Source: Roseovarius sp. TE539 (GTDB lineage: Bacteria > Pseudomonadota > Alphaproteobacteria > Rhodobacterales > Rhodobacteraceae). Taken from it: DNA of 64,000 nt. This document shows positions 42,924-53,770 of this stretch, piece after piece. Position 1 is the stretch's first letter. Every line of letters begins with the position of its first letter. The notes beneath the pieces were generated by a model. The model was not told the DNA's origin, ran no database searches, and saw only the letters and a program-made list of their open reading frames with translations. A program made the position numbers and the translations under genes. Location: assembly GCF_003298505.1 (NCBI RefSeq), contig NZ_QNGB01000008.1:1-64000 (forward strand), given 5' to 3'.

Positions 42924-43679
42924 ATGAACGTCAAACCGGACTTCTCGAAGGGCAAGAACGTTGCCGAAACAGCCCCGGCCTTCCTGTCGGTCTGGGAACT
43001 GCAGGCCTATTACGGCGAGAGTTACATTGTGCAGGGTATCAGTTTCAACGTCCACGAAGGCGAGATCCTCGCACTTCTGGGCCGCAATGGCGCAGGCAAG
43101 ACGACCACGTTGCGCGCCATCGCGCGCATGGACAATCCGCAAGTGATGCACGGTGAGATCTGGCTCGACCACAAGCCGCTTCACAGGATGAAAAGCCATC
43201 AGGCTTCGGTCGCCGGTATCGGGTTGGTGCCCGAAGACCGTTGCATCATCCCCGGGCTGACCGTCGAGGAAAACCTGCAACTCGCACAGATCGCCCCCCC
43301 GATGGGCTGGTCACTGGAACGCATCTATGAACTCTTCCCGCGTCTCGCGGAACGCCGCAAGCAGGAAGGCGTCACGCTTTCGGGCGGAGAGCAGCAAATG
43401 CTGGCCGTGGCCAGGGCGCTTGCGCGGGACATCAAGGTCCTGCTGCTTGATGAACCCTACGAGGGGCTTGCGCCTGTCATCGTGGACGAGATCGAGAAGA
43501 CCCTTCGAGTGATCAAGGAACAGGGAATTACCACCGTCATCGTGGAACAGAATGCCGTTCGCGCGCTCGAACTGGCAGACCGCTCGGTCATCCTCGATAC
43601 GGGCGGCATCGTCTTCGACGGTACCGCAGACGAGGTGCTCGAGAACGAGGAGCTGCGCGCCGAATACCTCGCGATCTGA
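42924..43679 (+). CDS. LivF-type ABC transporter ATPase
   Basis: 251 residues from ATG 42924 (GGGAGAG upstream). Walker A GRNGAGKTT, signature LSGGEQQML, Walker B LLLDEPYEGLAP, H-loop VEQN as in LivF. The N-terminal 20 residues before LSVWELQAYYG are an extension. Lies 89 bp after the LivG-type gene and 86 bp before acs. Confidence 0.9.
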   Translation: MNVKPDFSKGKNVAETAPAFLSVWELQAYYGESYIVQGISFNVHEGEILALLGRNGAGKTTTLRAIARMDNPQVMHGEIWLDHKPLHRMKSHQASVAGIGLVPEDRCIIPGLTVEENLQLAQIAPPMGWSLERIYELFPRLAERRKQEGVTLSGGEQQMLAVARALARDIKVLLLDEPYEGLAPVIVDEIEKTLRVIKEQGITTVIVEQNAVRALELADRSVILDTGGIVFDGTADEVLENEELRAEYLAI

Positions 43680-43765
43680 ACCGCATGGCCTGACCGGACC
43701 CGCAGTTGCGTGATCAAGGTCAGGCTCCTACCCTGCGACCGCACAAACACGAACAGAGGCCAGAA

Positions 43766-45712
<1,947 letters not shown>

Positions 45713-45747
45713 TCGCGACTGGCCACATCAGTCCTGTCACGGGAGAA

Positions 45748-45778
45748 CAAGGCCGACCTTTCCGGTCGGCCTTTTTTC
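45748..45778 (+). terminator. Intrinsic terminator of acs
   Basis: AAGGCCGACC and GGTCGGCCTT (45749-45758, 45764-45773) form a ten-pair stem with a five-base loop, followed directly by TTTTTTC. It lies 36 bp after acs and 68 bp before the convergent queF stop. Confidence 0.9.
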
Positions 45779-45845
45779 TTGAAGTCGCGGACATGGATAT
45801 TACCCGGAATGGTTACGCCGCGGGCAAGGCGGGGATGCGCGCCTG

Positions 45846-46313
45846 TCAGCCGCGGCCGCGATAGGGTGGTACACCCTGATCGGGAATCCAGACGCCTTCG
45901 GGCATCGGACCGGTCTGGTAAAAGACGTCGATCGGGATACCGCCACGCGGATACCAGTAACCTCCAATCCGCAGCCATGCAGGTTCCAGAAAATCCGCCA
46001 GCCGGCGGGCGATTGTAATGGTGCAGTCCTCGTGAAAGGCGCCATGATTGCGGAAGGCGCCAAGAAACAGCTTCAGCGACTTGGACTCGACCAGCCAGTC
46101 GCCCGGCACGTAATCAATGACCAGATGGGCGAAATCGGGCTGCCCGGTCATCGGGCATAGCGAAGTGAACTCGGGCGCGATGAACCGGACATTGTAGGCC
46201 ACGTCCGCCTGCGGGTTCGGAACGCGTTCCAGCTCGGCCTCATCGGGGCTTTGCGGAAGCCGCAACTCTCCACCCAACTGCTTGAGGTTACTGTAAATAT
46301 TTTCTTCACTCAT
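45846..46313 (-). CDS. queF: NADPH-dependent 7-cyano-7-deazaguanine reductase (QueF)
   Basis: 155 residues, the short unimodular QueF. The nucleophilic Cys is in [12 protein letters not shown] (about residue 53), the QueF motif [16 protein letters not shown] (about 76-91) and the conserved FHEDC are present. It reduces preQ0 to preQ1 for queuosine. It is the last gene of the queC-D-E-F set, 12 bp after queE. Confidence 0.95.
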   Translation of the reverse strand: MSEENIYSNLKQLGGELRLPQSPDEAELERVPNPQADVAYNVRFIAPEFTSLCPMTGQPDFAHLVIDYVPGDWLVESKSLKLFLGAFRNHGAFHEDCTITIARRLADFLEPAWLRIGGYWYPRGGIPIDVFYQTGPMPEGVWIPDQGVPPYRGRG

Positions 46314-46325
46314 GTTTTCCTCCGT

Positions 46326-47054
46326 TCATACCCCACGCTTGTTGCCCCACAGCATGACGTGAAGCTGCGGCAGCACGCGGGCCTCGAACCACCGATCGCC
46401 GGTAACACGCTCGACCAGCCATCGCATGCGCGCATCCACACCGTCCTGATCCACCGTCGCGGCATCGTCCTCCGGGGGCGGTGGCGTGTGGTTGCCGGGC
46501 TGAAGGTAGACCGGCAATTGCGGATAGCGGGCAGCAACGTCCCGCGCATAGGCGTAGTCTGCCTCGTCGAACACCACGATCTTGAGAACTGTTTGCGCCC
46601 CTTGTGCCGCATCCACGCAACCTCTGAGCAACGCCCAGTCGGTGTCCATCCCGCTTGACGGCGGCTTCGGGCTGAGCACCAGCATGTCGAGATTGGCAAA
46701 CCAGTCCCGCGCGACTGTCCCCTGGGTTTCCAGAGCGAAGCGGTAACCACGCGCGCGGCCCATCCCGATCAGACGCCCCAGCGGCTGGATCGCCGGGTTT
46801 CCCCCGGAAAGCGATACCATCAGGGGCCGTGCGCCGGAAAGAGCCTCGATCCTGGTCATCACCTCGGACGCCGACATCGCTGCCCACGTGTCGCGGTAGG
46901 AGCTGTCGACAGCGTGCAGGCTGTCGCACCAACTGCAACGGAAATCGCATCCCCCGGTGCGCACGAAAACCGTCGGCACCCCGATCAACGCGCCTTCACC
47001 CTGAATCGTCGGGCCGAACACTTCGGCGACACGGATCGTTCCTTCGCTGGTCAC
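46326..47054 (-). CDS. queE: 7-carboxy-7-deazaguanine synthase (QueE)
   Basis: 242 residues if begun at GTG 47054, which overlaps the queD stop (GTGA) and puts the start six residues before IRVAEVFG, as in relatives; an ATG at 47072 would add six residues. The radical-SAM motif is [10 protein letters not shown] (Cys-x3-Cys-x2-Cys), and the [10 protein letters not shown] loop follows. It contracts 6-carboxytetrahydropterin to 7-carboxy-7-deazaguanine. Coupled to queD. Confidence 0.93.
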   Translation of the reverse strand: MTSEGTIRVAEVFGPTIQGEGALIGVPTVFVRTGGCDFRCSWCDSLHAVDSSYRDTWAAMSASEVMTRIEALSGARPLMVSLSGGNPAIQPLGRLIGMGRARGYRFALETQGTVARDWFANLDMLVLSPKPPSSGMDTDWALLRGCVDAAQGAQTVLKIVVFDEADYAYARDVAARYPQLPVYLQPGNHTPPPPEDDAATVDQDGVDARMRWLVERVTGDRWFEARVLPQLHVMLWGNKRGV

Positions 47055-47407
47055 GGGCGATATTCCGCCCATGTCTTCGGCGTTTCGCTGACCCGAACCG
47101 CCGACACCTCGGGCCATCGGACGCGCGCCCAGTCGAAGAAATACTTTGCCAGACGTTCGGCTGTCACCATGTCGTCGCCCAGCACATCATTCAGATGCCG
47201 GTGATCCAGCTCGTCATCAATATGACTTTTGAACGCGGCGAGGTCGAGGTAATCGCGAACAAAACCGTGCTCGTTCAGCGCGTCACCGCGCAACTCCAGA
47301 ACCACGATGTAATTGTGCCCGTGCAAACGCGCGCATTGGTGCTCGGGCGGCAGGCCATGAAGCTGATGCGAGGCCGAAAAATGAAATTCCTTGGTGATCG
47401 TGAACAT
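47051..47407 (-). CDS. queD: 6-carboxytetrahydropterin synthase (QueD)
   Basis: 118 residues. Zinc-binding histidines are in FSASHQL (His15) and CARLHGHNY (His about 29 and 31); the catalytic Cys is Cys25 in [10 protein letters not shown], and Asp/His of the triad lie in DHRHLND. It converts dihydroneopterin triphosphate to 6-carboxytetrahydropterin. Start at 47407 overlaps the queC stop by one base (TGATG). Confidence 0.95.
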   Translation of the reverse strand: MFTITKEFHFSASHQLHGLPPEHQCARLHGHNYIVVLELRGDALNEHGFVRDYLDLAAFKSHIDDELDHRHLNDVLGDDMVTAERLAKYFFDWARVRWPEVSAVRVSETPKTWAEYRP

Positions 47408-48105
47408 CACGCATCCGCCTTTCCCGTGACACCGCGCCAAAAATCGGGATCCGCATACTCGGTGGGATCGGGCAGGCCGGCAAGGTCGAACGCTTCGCGC
47501 CGTTCGACGCAGGTGCCACAACGCCCGCAATGGATGGCCCCGCCCTTGTAGCACGACCAGGTCCGCGCGAACGGCACTCCGTTCCGCGCCCCGTCCGTGA
47601 CGATATCAGCTTTGGAAACATCCACATAGGGCGTATACAACCGCGGTTGGGTCAACCCTTCCAGCGCCCTGTCCTGCATCGTCTGGAAGGCGTCGATGAA
47701 AGCGGGGCGGCAATCGGGATAAATGAAGTGATCGCCACCATGCACGGCCGCGCCGACGGCCTCGGCCTCCCGCGCCGCGGCGATGCCGAAAGCGATGGCC
47801 AACATGATCGCATTGCGGTTGGGCACCACGGTGACCTTCATGCTTTCCTCTTCGTAATGGCCGTCGGGCACCTCCCGGTCATCGGTCAGGGCCGAGCCGC
47901 TCAGCGCCTTTCCAACGCCGCTGATATCAACGATCTCGTGAGTCACGCCAAGCCTGCGCGCGCAATCGGCGGCGAAATCAAGTTCCTTGCGATGCCGCTG
48001 TCCGTAATCGAATGAAAGCATCGCCTGCAGGCGCTGTTCAGCCGCGACCTTGTGGGCCAGCGACACCGAATCAAGCCCGCCGGAGCAGATGACGATGGTA
48101 TCCAT
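47407..48105 (-). CDS. queC: 7-cyano-7-deazaguanine synthase (QueC)
   Basis: 232 residues from ATG 48105 (AAGGA upstream). The PP-loop is CSGGLDS at 7-13, and the zinc site is formed by four cysteines in SCYKGG....CGRCGTC. It converts the carboxylate of 7-carboxy-7-deazaguanine to the nitrile preQ0 with ATP and ammonia. First gene of the que operon; I looked for but did not find a preQ1 riboswitch in its leader. Confidence 0.95.
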   Translation of the reverse strand: MDTIVICSGGLDSVSLAHKVAAEQRLQAMLSFDYGQRHRKELDFAADCARRLGVTHEIVDISGVGKALSGSALTDDREVPDGHYEEESMKVTVVPNRNAIMLAIAFGIAAAREAEAVGAAVHGGDHFIYPDCRPAFIDAFQTMQDRALEGLTQPRLYTPYVDVSKADIVTDGARNGVPFARTWSCYKGGAIHCGRCGTCVERREAFDLAGLPDPTEYADPDFWRGVTGKADA

Positions 48106-48825
48106 AACTGAGTCCTTGTTTTGAGCGGGTAGGCTGCGACCGCTGGGCAGGCATCTAGAGGTTTTGCCCCACAGAAACAAGGTATGGTTTACCAACGGCG
48201 CTCCTTGACCCTTGGTCTCGGCAGTTGCGGCTGTTGCCGGATCATTGGCCAATGCCGCGCAGGTGCCTTGGGTGGAGACCGTCGACATGGATGTTCGCGG
48301 ACGAGGCACCCCCGGAACCGTCGGCTTTCCGAGTTCAGTCACTTGGCCCACCTTGGGCAACACGACGACGCTCCCTTGATGCGAAAACCCTCCGACCCGC
48401 GATTCCATGAAAGTACCTTGCACCGGAGAGGGATACCCGCCCCAAGGTGGGGATGGGCGCGTGACCCTCTCAGGACTTTTTCCTTTGGAAGCAAAATATT
48501 ATAGGATTTTACTCCGGTGCACTTCGCCTCCAACATGTCCTGCGCCGTCATTCTGGCGCGTTCGGGAAGCAGCGCACCGGTGAACAACTGCGCGGGCACC
48601 AAGGCCGCCGGCAGCGCGACAAGCCTGAGTGGTTTCAAATGGCCCGTCCGTGGGCACCCGATCGCACACCCTGAACATGCATGGCCGAACCGGGGACAAA
48701 TCTCGCAGGTTTCGTGCCCATTCTCGCCGGCGATCGGCAAGACGAGGTCAGCCCCGGATGCACCGCGAGCCCGAATCCCGGCGCAATTTGCTTGGACCGG
48801 CGCAGAGGGCGCGTCATAACGGGGC
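48106..48825. other. 720-bp gap without a supportable gene
   Basis: Between divergent queC and the PAS-LuxR gene. A minus-strand frame at 48339-48827 (162 codons) contains two clustered Cys/His runs (CEICPRFGHACSGCAIGC) but shows only moderate third-position GC and no family, and its start would overlap the LuxR start, so I do not call it. The notable feature is the nested inverted-repeat element at 48419-48521. The stretch from 48470 to 48515 is unusually AT-rich. Confidence 0.5.
48419..48521. other. Nested inverted-repeat element, possible structured RNA
   Basis: TGCACCGGAG (48419-48428) pairs perfectly with CTCCGGTGCA (48512-48521). Inside, GAGAGGG (48426-48432) pairs with CCCTCTC (48465-48471), enclosing a GC-rich hairpin (CCGCCCC..AAGG..GGGGATGGGCG). 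The inner stem shares GAG with the outer stem, so the two are mutually exclusive. On the plus strand the inner stem is followed by AGGACTTTTTCC. Such switching pairs resemble an attenuator or riboswitch, but no known class fits. Confidence 0.4.
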
Positions 48826-49374
48826 ATGGATATCGGAACGCTCGCCTTCGATCACGCGCCGGTCGGGCTGGCCGTGCTCGAACACCGGATCATCCGCGTC
48901 TGCAACCGGCAATTCGCCGCGATCTTCGGCGGGGAACCGGGGGACTATGCCGGGGTGCCGTTGGCGCGGTTCTACCCCTCGATCGAGGATTACCGCCGGA
49001 TCGGCTCGGACGCGCTCGCCGTCATGCGGCGCACAGGGCGCTACGCCGACGAACGGGTCATGAAACGCCATGACGGGGCGCTTTTCTGGTGCCGGGTACG
49101 GGGCCAGTCCCTGACACCGGAAGACCCATTCAGGCGCGGTGTGTGGTCCTTTGCGGACTTGTCACAGGAACGCCCGCTGGTGGCGCTCACGCAGCGCGAG
49201 CGTGAGGTGGCGATCCTGACCTGCCGCGGCCTGACCTCGAAGGAGATCGGCCTGGAACTGGGGCTGAGCTACCGCACGGTCGAGGTTTACCGGGCGCGGC
49301 TGCTGGAGAAGTTCGAGGCGCGCAAGCTGGCGGAACTTGTGGCCAAGCTTTCCGGCATGCCCCTTCTGGATTGA
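48826..49374 (+). CDS. PAS-LuxR transcriptional regulator
   Basis: 182 residues: a single PAS domain (about 1-110; starts FDHAPVGLAVLEHRIIRVCNRQF, partly quoted) and a LuxR/FixJ-type helix-turn-helix (about 120-175: LTQREREVAILTCRGLTSKEIG). No receiver domain, so it senses a ligand or redox state rather than a phosphate. Only a weak GGGG precedes the start. No target can be assigned; it is followed by accB after 173 bp. Confidence 0.85.
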   Translation: MDIGTLAFDHAPVGLAVLEHRIIRVCNRQFAAIFGGEPGDYAGVPLARFYPSIEDYRRIGSDALAVMRRTGRYADERVMKRHDGALFWCRVRGQSLTPEDPFRRGVWSFADLSQERPLVALTQREREVAILTCRGLTSKEIGLELGLSYRTVEVYRARLLEKFEARKLAELVAKLSGMPLLD

Positions 49375-49547
49375 CTCTTTGACGTACGGCAGGGTTTCCG
49401 CGCCCCGGCCCTCGCAATCGTGACGCACAGGCCCCATCTATCCGTGAAAAGGCTTCTTTTCTCCCCGTGCAGCATGGCATATAAGCAGCGAAAACGCGTG
49501 CGCGGGCCAAGGAATGACGGAGCCGCCACAATCGGTCGAGGAACCTG

Positions 49548-50051
49548 ATGACGAACAAATCCCACGATGACGACGTATCTTTCATCAAGGCGCTGGCGGA
49601 GCTGCTGAACGACAACGACCTTACCGAGCTTCAGGTCAAGCGCGATTATGGCGCCGATGACAGCCTGAATGTCCGCGTCAGTCGCCGTCAGGAGCCTGCA
49701 CCCTCGATGATGCCGGCCCCCGCACCGGCCGCGGCGCCCGCCCCTGCGCAATCACCGGTGCCAGCGCCCGCCGCCTCGGCCGCCGCGGACTCGCCGGCCG
49801 AAGACCCGGCCAGCCATCCCGGCGCGGTGCTGTCGCCTATGGTAGGCACCATTTACATGCAGGCCGAACCGGGTGCCCCCAGCTTCGTGGGAATCGGCGA
49901 TCAGGTGTCGGAAGGGGACACACTGCTTATCGTGGAAGCGATGAAAACCATGAACCACATCCCGGCGCCGCGTCCGGGAACGGTCAAGCGTATCCTCGTC
50001 GAGGACGGTGCGGCCGTCGAGTTCGGCGCGCCCTTGATGATCATCGAGTAA
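49548..50051 (+). CDS. accB: Biotin carboxyl carrier protein of acetyl-CoA carboxylase
   Basis: 167 residues. The biotinylated lysine is Lys133 in VEAMKTMN; a flexible Pro/Ala linker spans about 50-85 and links an N-terminal helix region to the biotinyl domain (about 90-167). GAGGAAC precedes the start. It carries carboxybiotin between AccC and the AccAD carboxyltransferase in fatty acid synthesis. Nine bases separate it from accC. Confidence 0.96.
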   Translation: MTNKSHDDDVSFIKALAELLNDNDLTELQVKRDYGADDSLNVRVSRRQEPAPSMMPAPAPAAAPAPAQSPVPAPAASAAADSPAEDPASHPGAVLSPMVGTIYMQAEPGAPSFVGIGDQVSEGDTLLIVEAMKTMNHIPAPRPGTVKRILVEDGAAVEFGAPLMIIE

Positions 50052-50060
50052 GGCGCGCGC

Positions 50061-51410
50061 ATGTTCGACAAGATACTGGTAGCGAACCGAGGCGAAATCG
50101 CCCTGCGAGTCATTCGTGCCGCGCGGGAAATGGGAATCCAGACCGTCGCGGTGCACTCCACCGCTGACGCAGATGCGATGCATGTGCGCATGGCCGATGA
50201 ATCGGTCTGCATCGGGCCGCCGCCCTCGACCGAGAGTTACCTGTCCATCCCGTCGATCATCGCGGCGTGCGAAGTGACGGGCGCGCAGGCGATTCACCCC
50301 GGTTACGGTTTTCTGAGCGAGAACGCCAATTTCGTGCAGATAGTGGAGGATCATGACCTGACCTTCATCGGCCCCACAGCCGAACATATCCGCGTCATGG
50401 GCGACAAGATCACCGCCAAGGACACCATGAAAGCCCTTGGTGTACCCTGTGTTCCGGGTAGCGAGGGCGGCGTGGCCAGCCTGGACGAGGCGAAAAAACT
50501 GGGCGAGGAAATCGGGTATCCGGTCATCATCAAGGCCACCGCGGGCGGTGGCGGACGCGGGATGAAGGTTGCGCGCAATGCCTCGGAAATGGAAAGCGCC
50601 TACATGACCGCGCGGTCCGAAGGCAAGGCCGCCTTCGGAAACCCGGATGTCTATATCGAGAAATACCTGTCCACCCCCCGCCATATCGAGATCCAGGTGT
50701 TTGGCGACGGCAAGGGCCGGGCCGTGCATCTGGGCGAGCGGGACTGCTCACTTCAACGGCGTCACCAAAAGGTGTTCGAAGAGGCTCCGGGCCCCTGCAT
50801 TACCGAAGAGGAGCGGGCGAGGATCGGCAAGGTTTGCGCCGATGCGGTGGCCAAGATCGACTATGCCGGTGCCGGCACGATCGAGTTTCTTTACGAGAAT
50901 GGCGAGTTTTTCTTCATCGAGATGAATACCCGTCTGCAGGTCGAACATCCGGTGACCGAGGCGATATTCGGTGTCGACCTGGTGCAGGAGCAGATCCGCG
51001 TGGCCGAAGGATTGCCGATGTCATTCACGCAGGACGACCTGAAGATCATCGGCCACGCAATCGAGGTGCGGATAACGGCCGAGAAACTGCCGGATTTCGC
51101 CCCGAGGCCGGGGCGGATCACGCAGTTCCATGCCCCTGGCGGCCTCGGCGTCCGCATGGATTCGGCGCTTTATGACGGGTACTCGATACCACCCTATTAC
51201 GACAGCCTGATTGCCAAGCTGATCGTGCATGGTCAGGACCGGCGCGGGGCGCTGACCCGGCTCAACAGGGCCCTGGGAGAGCTGATCGTGGATGGTATCG
51301 ACACGACGGTGCCGCTTTTCCACGCGCTTCTGCAGGAAGAGGCGATCCAGACAGGGAATTACAATATTCACTGGCTGGAACACTGGCTGGAGACCAACCT
51401 TCAGGCCTGA
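50061..51410 (+). CDS. accC: Biotin carboxylase of acetyl-CoA carboxylase
   Basis: 449 residues. ATP-grasp fold: [15 protein letters not shown] start, glycine-rich loop [10 protein letters not shown] (about 160-169), [16 protein letters not shown] and the catalytic [14 protein letters not shown] region (about 288-301). It carboxylates biotin on AccB using bicarbonate and ATP. Same length as E. coli AccC. Followed by aat after 16 bp. Confidence 0.97.
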   Translation: MFDKILVANRGEIALRVIRAAREMGIQTVAVHSTADADAMHVRMADESVCIGPPPSTESYLSIPSIIAACEVTGAQAIHPGYGFLSENANFVQIVEDHDLTFIGPTAEHIRVMGDKITAKDTMKALGVPCVPGSEGGVASLDEAKKLGEEIGYPVIIKATAGGGGRGMKVARNASEMESAYMTARSEGKAAFGNPDVYIEKYLSTPRHIEIQVFGDGKGRAVHLGERDCSLQRRHQKVFEEAPGPCITEEERARIGKVCADAVAKIDYAGAGTIEFLYENGEFFFIEMNTRLQVEHPVTEAIFGVDLVQEQIRVAEGLPMSFTQDDLKIIGHAIEVRITAEKLPDFAPRPGRITQFHAPGGLGVRMDSALYDGYSIPPYYDSLIAKLIVHGQDRRGALTRLNRALGELIVDGIDTTVPLFHALLQEEAIQTGNYNIHWLEHWLETNLQA

Positions 51411-51426
51411 GCGGGGTGCAGTCGAG

Positions 51427-52080
51427 ATGACGGATCCCGCCGACCGCACTGTGACACCCGAACTGTTGCTGCAGGCCTATGCGGCCGGCATTTTTCCAAT
51501 GTCGGAAACCCGTGACGACCCCGCGATATTCTGGGTCGACCCGATGCGCCGCGGAATAATCCCTCTGGACGGATTCCATATCTCGCGGTCACTGGCGCGC
51601 CGCATGCGCCGCGGCGGCTACGAGGTTACGCTGAATCACGATTTCATCGGTGTCATGGATGCCTGCGCGGACAGGGAAGAAACCTGGATCAACGCCGAAA
51701 TCCGACGCCTGTGCATCGCGCTGCACGAAACGGGCCACGCGCATTCACTGGAGATATGGCAGGACGGCACCCTGACGGGCGGTGTGTACGGTCTGTGCCT
51801 TGGCGGCGCCTTCTTCGGCGAAAGCATGTTTTCACACCACACCGACGCCTCGAAACTGGCCCTCGCGCACTTGGTCGATCATCTGCGCCGCTGCGGTTTC
51901 GTGCTGTTCGACACGCAGTTCATCACCCCGCACCTGGCCTCTCTTGGCGCCATCGAGGTGGATCGTGCCGACTATCGCGGGCGTTTGGCGCAGGCGCTCC
52001 GGGTCGAGGCCGATATGCGGCGCTACTCGGTCTGTTCGGATGGCGCCGCGGTCTGGCATCGCAACACCCAGACATCGTAA
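51427..52080 (+). CDS. aat: Leucyl/phenylalanyl-tRNA-protein transferase
   Basis: 217 residues. Family landmarks: YAAGIFPM (about 19-26), FWVDPMRRGIIPLD, the ESMFS motif preceded by GGAFFG (about 135-145) and FDTQF. Aat appends Leu or Phe to N-terminal Arg or Lys of proteins, marking them for ClpS-ClpAP (N-degron pathway). Its 3' end overlaps that of the convergent DUF2155 gene by 58 bases. Confidence 0.95.
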   Translation: MTDPADRTVTPELLLQAYAAGIFPMSETRDDPAIFWVDPMRRGIIPLDGFHISRSLARRMRRGGYEVTLNHDFIGVMDACADREETWINAEIRRLCIALHETGHAHSLEIWQDGTLTGGVYGLCLGGAFFGESMFSHHTDASKLALAHLVDHLRRCGFVLFDTQFITPHLASLGAIEVDRADYRGRLAQALRVEADMRRYSVCSDGAAVWHRNTQTS

Positions 52081-52406
52081 CGGGGATGCTCGAGCGCGTT
52101 AAGCGCCGGGGAAGACGCGATCATCCAGCCCGCAAACACGGGCCGCTCTGCATCCCGGGGGGTGATGGTGAGAAACGCGAAGGCATCCGCCGCCGGATCT
52201 CCGGACGGGTAACGGCATTCCCCGAGCGCGATCCGAAGGTGCCCGAATTCGGCAGTACCGCCATTCTTCAACGTGATGTTTTCGACGTCGCCACTGACCT
52301 TTTCGAGGCCACGAAGCACCGCTCCGGTGCCGAGATCGACCTCTTGCGCGGTTCCCGACGTGGCCACCATGCCCAACAGAAGCGCAACCTGGGCATGCGC
52401 CTTCAT
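52023..52406 (-). CDS. DUF2155 family periplasmic protein
   Basis: 127 residues with a signal peptide (about 1-20, MKAHAQVALLL...GTAQ). The DUF2155 core is LRGLEKVSGDVENITLKNGG then FAFLTITPRDAERPVFAGWMIASSPALNALEHPRYDVWVL (landmarks, with two Cys at about 64 and 116). Function unknown; common beside aat and mlaD in Rhodobacterales. Start overlaps the mlaD stop (ATGA). Confidence 0.85.
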   Translation of the reverse strand: MKAHAQVALLLGMVATSGTAQEVDLGTGAVLRGLEKVSGDVENITLKNGGTAEFGHLRIALGECRYPSGDPAADAFAFLTITPRDAERPVFAGWMIASSPALNALEHPRYDVWVLRCQTAAPSEQTE

Positions 52407-52861
52407 TCCCCGGCCTCTTCACCGTCTCCGGCAACGAACTTGGCCAGCAGCGAAATCAGGCTGACCGATCCTTGGGTGAATTCGATTTCCGCGCCGGGTT
52501 CCAGGTAGAACGGCGACCCGCCTGGCAACAGTTCGACAAAATTGCCGCCCAAAAGACCTTCGGAGGCGATCGAAACCGCGCTGTCTTCGGGAACCTGAAT
52601 ACCCTCCGTCACCGTGAAGACGGTGTGGGCGCGGTAGGTTTGCGGATCAAGTTCAAGATCGGTTACACGCCCCACCTTGACCCCGGCCATGCGCACATCC
52701 GTGCCGATATCGACGCCATTTGCGCTTCTGAAGCTGGCATTGAGTTCATACCCCGGATCGGCACCGACGGTCCCCGTCGCCTGTGCCGCATACACAAGAA
52801 ATCCTGCCGCCACGGCAACAACCATGCCGCCAACGACAATCTCTGTCTTGCTTTCCGACAT
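52403..52861 (-). CDS. mlaD: MlaD-family lipid-transport protein
   Basis: 152 residues. One N-terminal membrane anchor (about 9-27) and an MCE domain (about 38-118: YELNASFRSANGVDIGTDVRMAGVKVG as landmark). MlaD forms a periplasmic hexamer that passes phospholipids between membranes with MlaFEB. The other mla genes are not in the window. Nine bases separate it from the upstream NDUFA12-type gene. Confidence 0.88.
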   Translation of the reverse strand: MSESKTEIVVGGMVVAVAAGFLVYAAQATGTVGADPGYELNASFRSANGVDIGTDVRMAGVKVGRVTDLELDPQTYRAHTVFTVTEGIQVPEDSAVSIASEGLLGGNFVELLPGGSPFYLEPGAEIEFTQGSVSLISLLAKFVAGDGEEAGE

Positions 52862-52870
52862 TCCAGGCCC

Positions 52871-53254
52871 CTATTCCGGCGACCACGCCTCATAATCGCG
52901 GCGCGGCGTGGGTTCGGTGCGGCGGATCGAGCCCGCGGGCGCATAGGCCAGGGCGGTACCGGTGAGGTTCTCCTCATGCGGTTTCTCCCATGCCTTGTGC
53001 GGCAACGGCTTGTCGGTCGGCGGTTCATCATAGGTGTGATGCAGCCAGCCGTGCCAATCCGGGCTGACGCGGCTTGCCTCGGCTTCGCCATTATAGATCA
53101 CCCAGCGGCGCTTGTCCTCGCGGTCACGGAAAAACACGTTGCCCTGATCGTCCTCGCCCACGCGCACACCCTTGCGCCAGGTGTGAATCTGGGTGTTCAA
53201 AGTCTGGCCGTGCCACCATGTGACCGCGCGCAGCAGGGTGTTGAGAATGCCCAT
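52871..53254 (-). CDS. NDUFA12-family complex I accessory protein
   Basis: 127 residues from ATG 53254 with a perfect GGAGGT site. The family core is readable: [43 protein letters not shown] (landmarks) and [14 protein letters not shown]12/B17.2 homologues are supernumerary subunits of alphaproteobacterial NADH:ubiquinone oxidoreductase. Heads the operon with mlaD and the DUF2155 gene. Confidence 0.93.
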   Translation of the reverse strand: MGILNTLLRAVTWWHGQTLNTQIHTWRKGVRVGEDDQGNVFFRDREDKRRWVIYNGEAEASRVSPDWHGWLHHTYDEPPTDKPLPHKAWEKPHEENLTGTALAYAPAGSIRRTEPTPRRDYEAWSPE

Positions 53255-53340
53255 CGGAACCTCCGCCTGTCCTTCTCTCCCGTATGGCGCATAAGCGCGC
53301 AAAGGTCCAGCCCGCGCAGACCCGGCAGGACGCGTGGCGG

Positions 53341-53700
53341 TCATTTGCGTGGGGCCAGGGCCGTCACCTCGATCTCGATCCGGTACTTGGCTTCGATGAG
53401 TCCGCATTCTATCATCGTCGCGGCCGGTGGAGCGTCGCCAAATGCCGCGCGCAGTTCGGGCCAGCAAGCCGGAAAGTCGGCGCGGTCCGGAAGGTAGTAC
53501 GTCACCCGCACCACGTCGGCCAAGGTCGCGCCGGCCTCGGCCAGGGCAGCTCTTATCTTCTCAAGGGCTGCACGGCACTGCAATGGCGCACTCTCGCCTT
53601 CGCCAACCGTACCGGCGACATGCACGAAACCGCCCGCCACCACCGCTCTTGCGTAGCCGACCTTCTTCTCAAACGGGCCTCCCGAAAAAATCCGCTCCAT
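53341..53700 (-). CDS. RidA/YjgF-family protein
   Basis: 119 residues from ATG 53700. Chorismate-mutase-like RidA fold with the C-terminal ...[13 protein letters not shown] strand; the catalytic Arg expected near residue 105 is not at its classical IEVxxxA.. position but Arg in AKYRIEI is close. Canonical RidA deaminates reactive 2-aminoacrylate; whether this subgroup does so is uncertain. Sits between the clpX terminator and the NDUFA12 gene. Confidence 0.8.
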   Translation of the reverse strand: MERIFSGGPFEKKVGYARAVVAGGFVHVAGTVGEGESAPLQCRAALEKIRAALAEAGATLADVVRVTYYLPDRADFPACWPELRAAFGDAPPAATMIECGLIEAKYRIEIEVTALAPRK

Positions 53701-53712
53701 TTCGGCCTCTTG

Positions 53713-53738
53713 AAAAAAAGGGCGCCGATGGCGCCCTT
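53713..53738 (-). terminator. Intrinsic terminator of clpX
   Basis: On the minus strand AAGGGCGCC and GGCGCCCTT pair over nine bases with a three-base loop, followed by TTTTTTTC. It lies 33 bp after the clpX stop and 13 bp before the RidA start. Confidence 0.88.
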
Positions 53739-53770
53739 CCAATTGGTTCCGGCTGATGCGGGCACGAGAC

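Noticed and set aside
48106..48200. preQ1 riboswitch expected before queC
   Set aside because: The leader was read on the minus strand; no preQ1-I, -II or -III consensus could be recognised.
48420..48480. Glycine-riboswitch-like CTCTCAGG word
   Set aside because: The surrounding core (CCGAAGG-type loop, GGCAAAAGGAC tail) is absent and no glycine gene is near.
48339..48827. 162-codon minus-strand frame with Cys cluster in the queC-luxR gap
   Set aside because: Middling third-position GC, no family, start overlaps the divergent LuxR start; kept only as part of the gap description.
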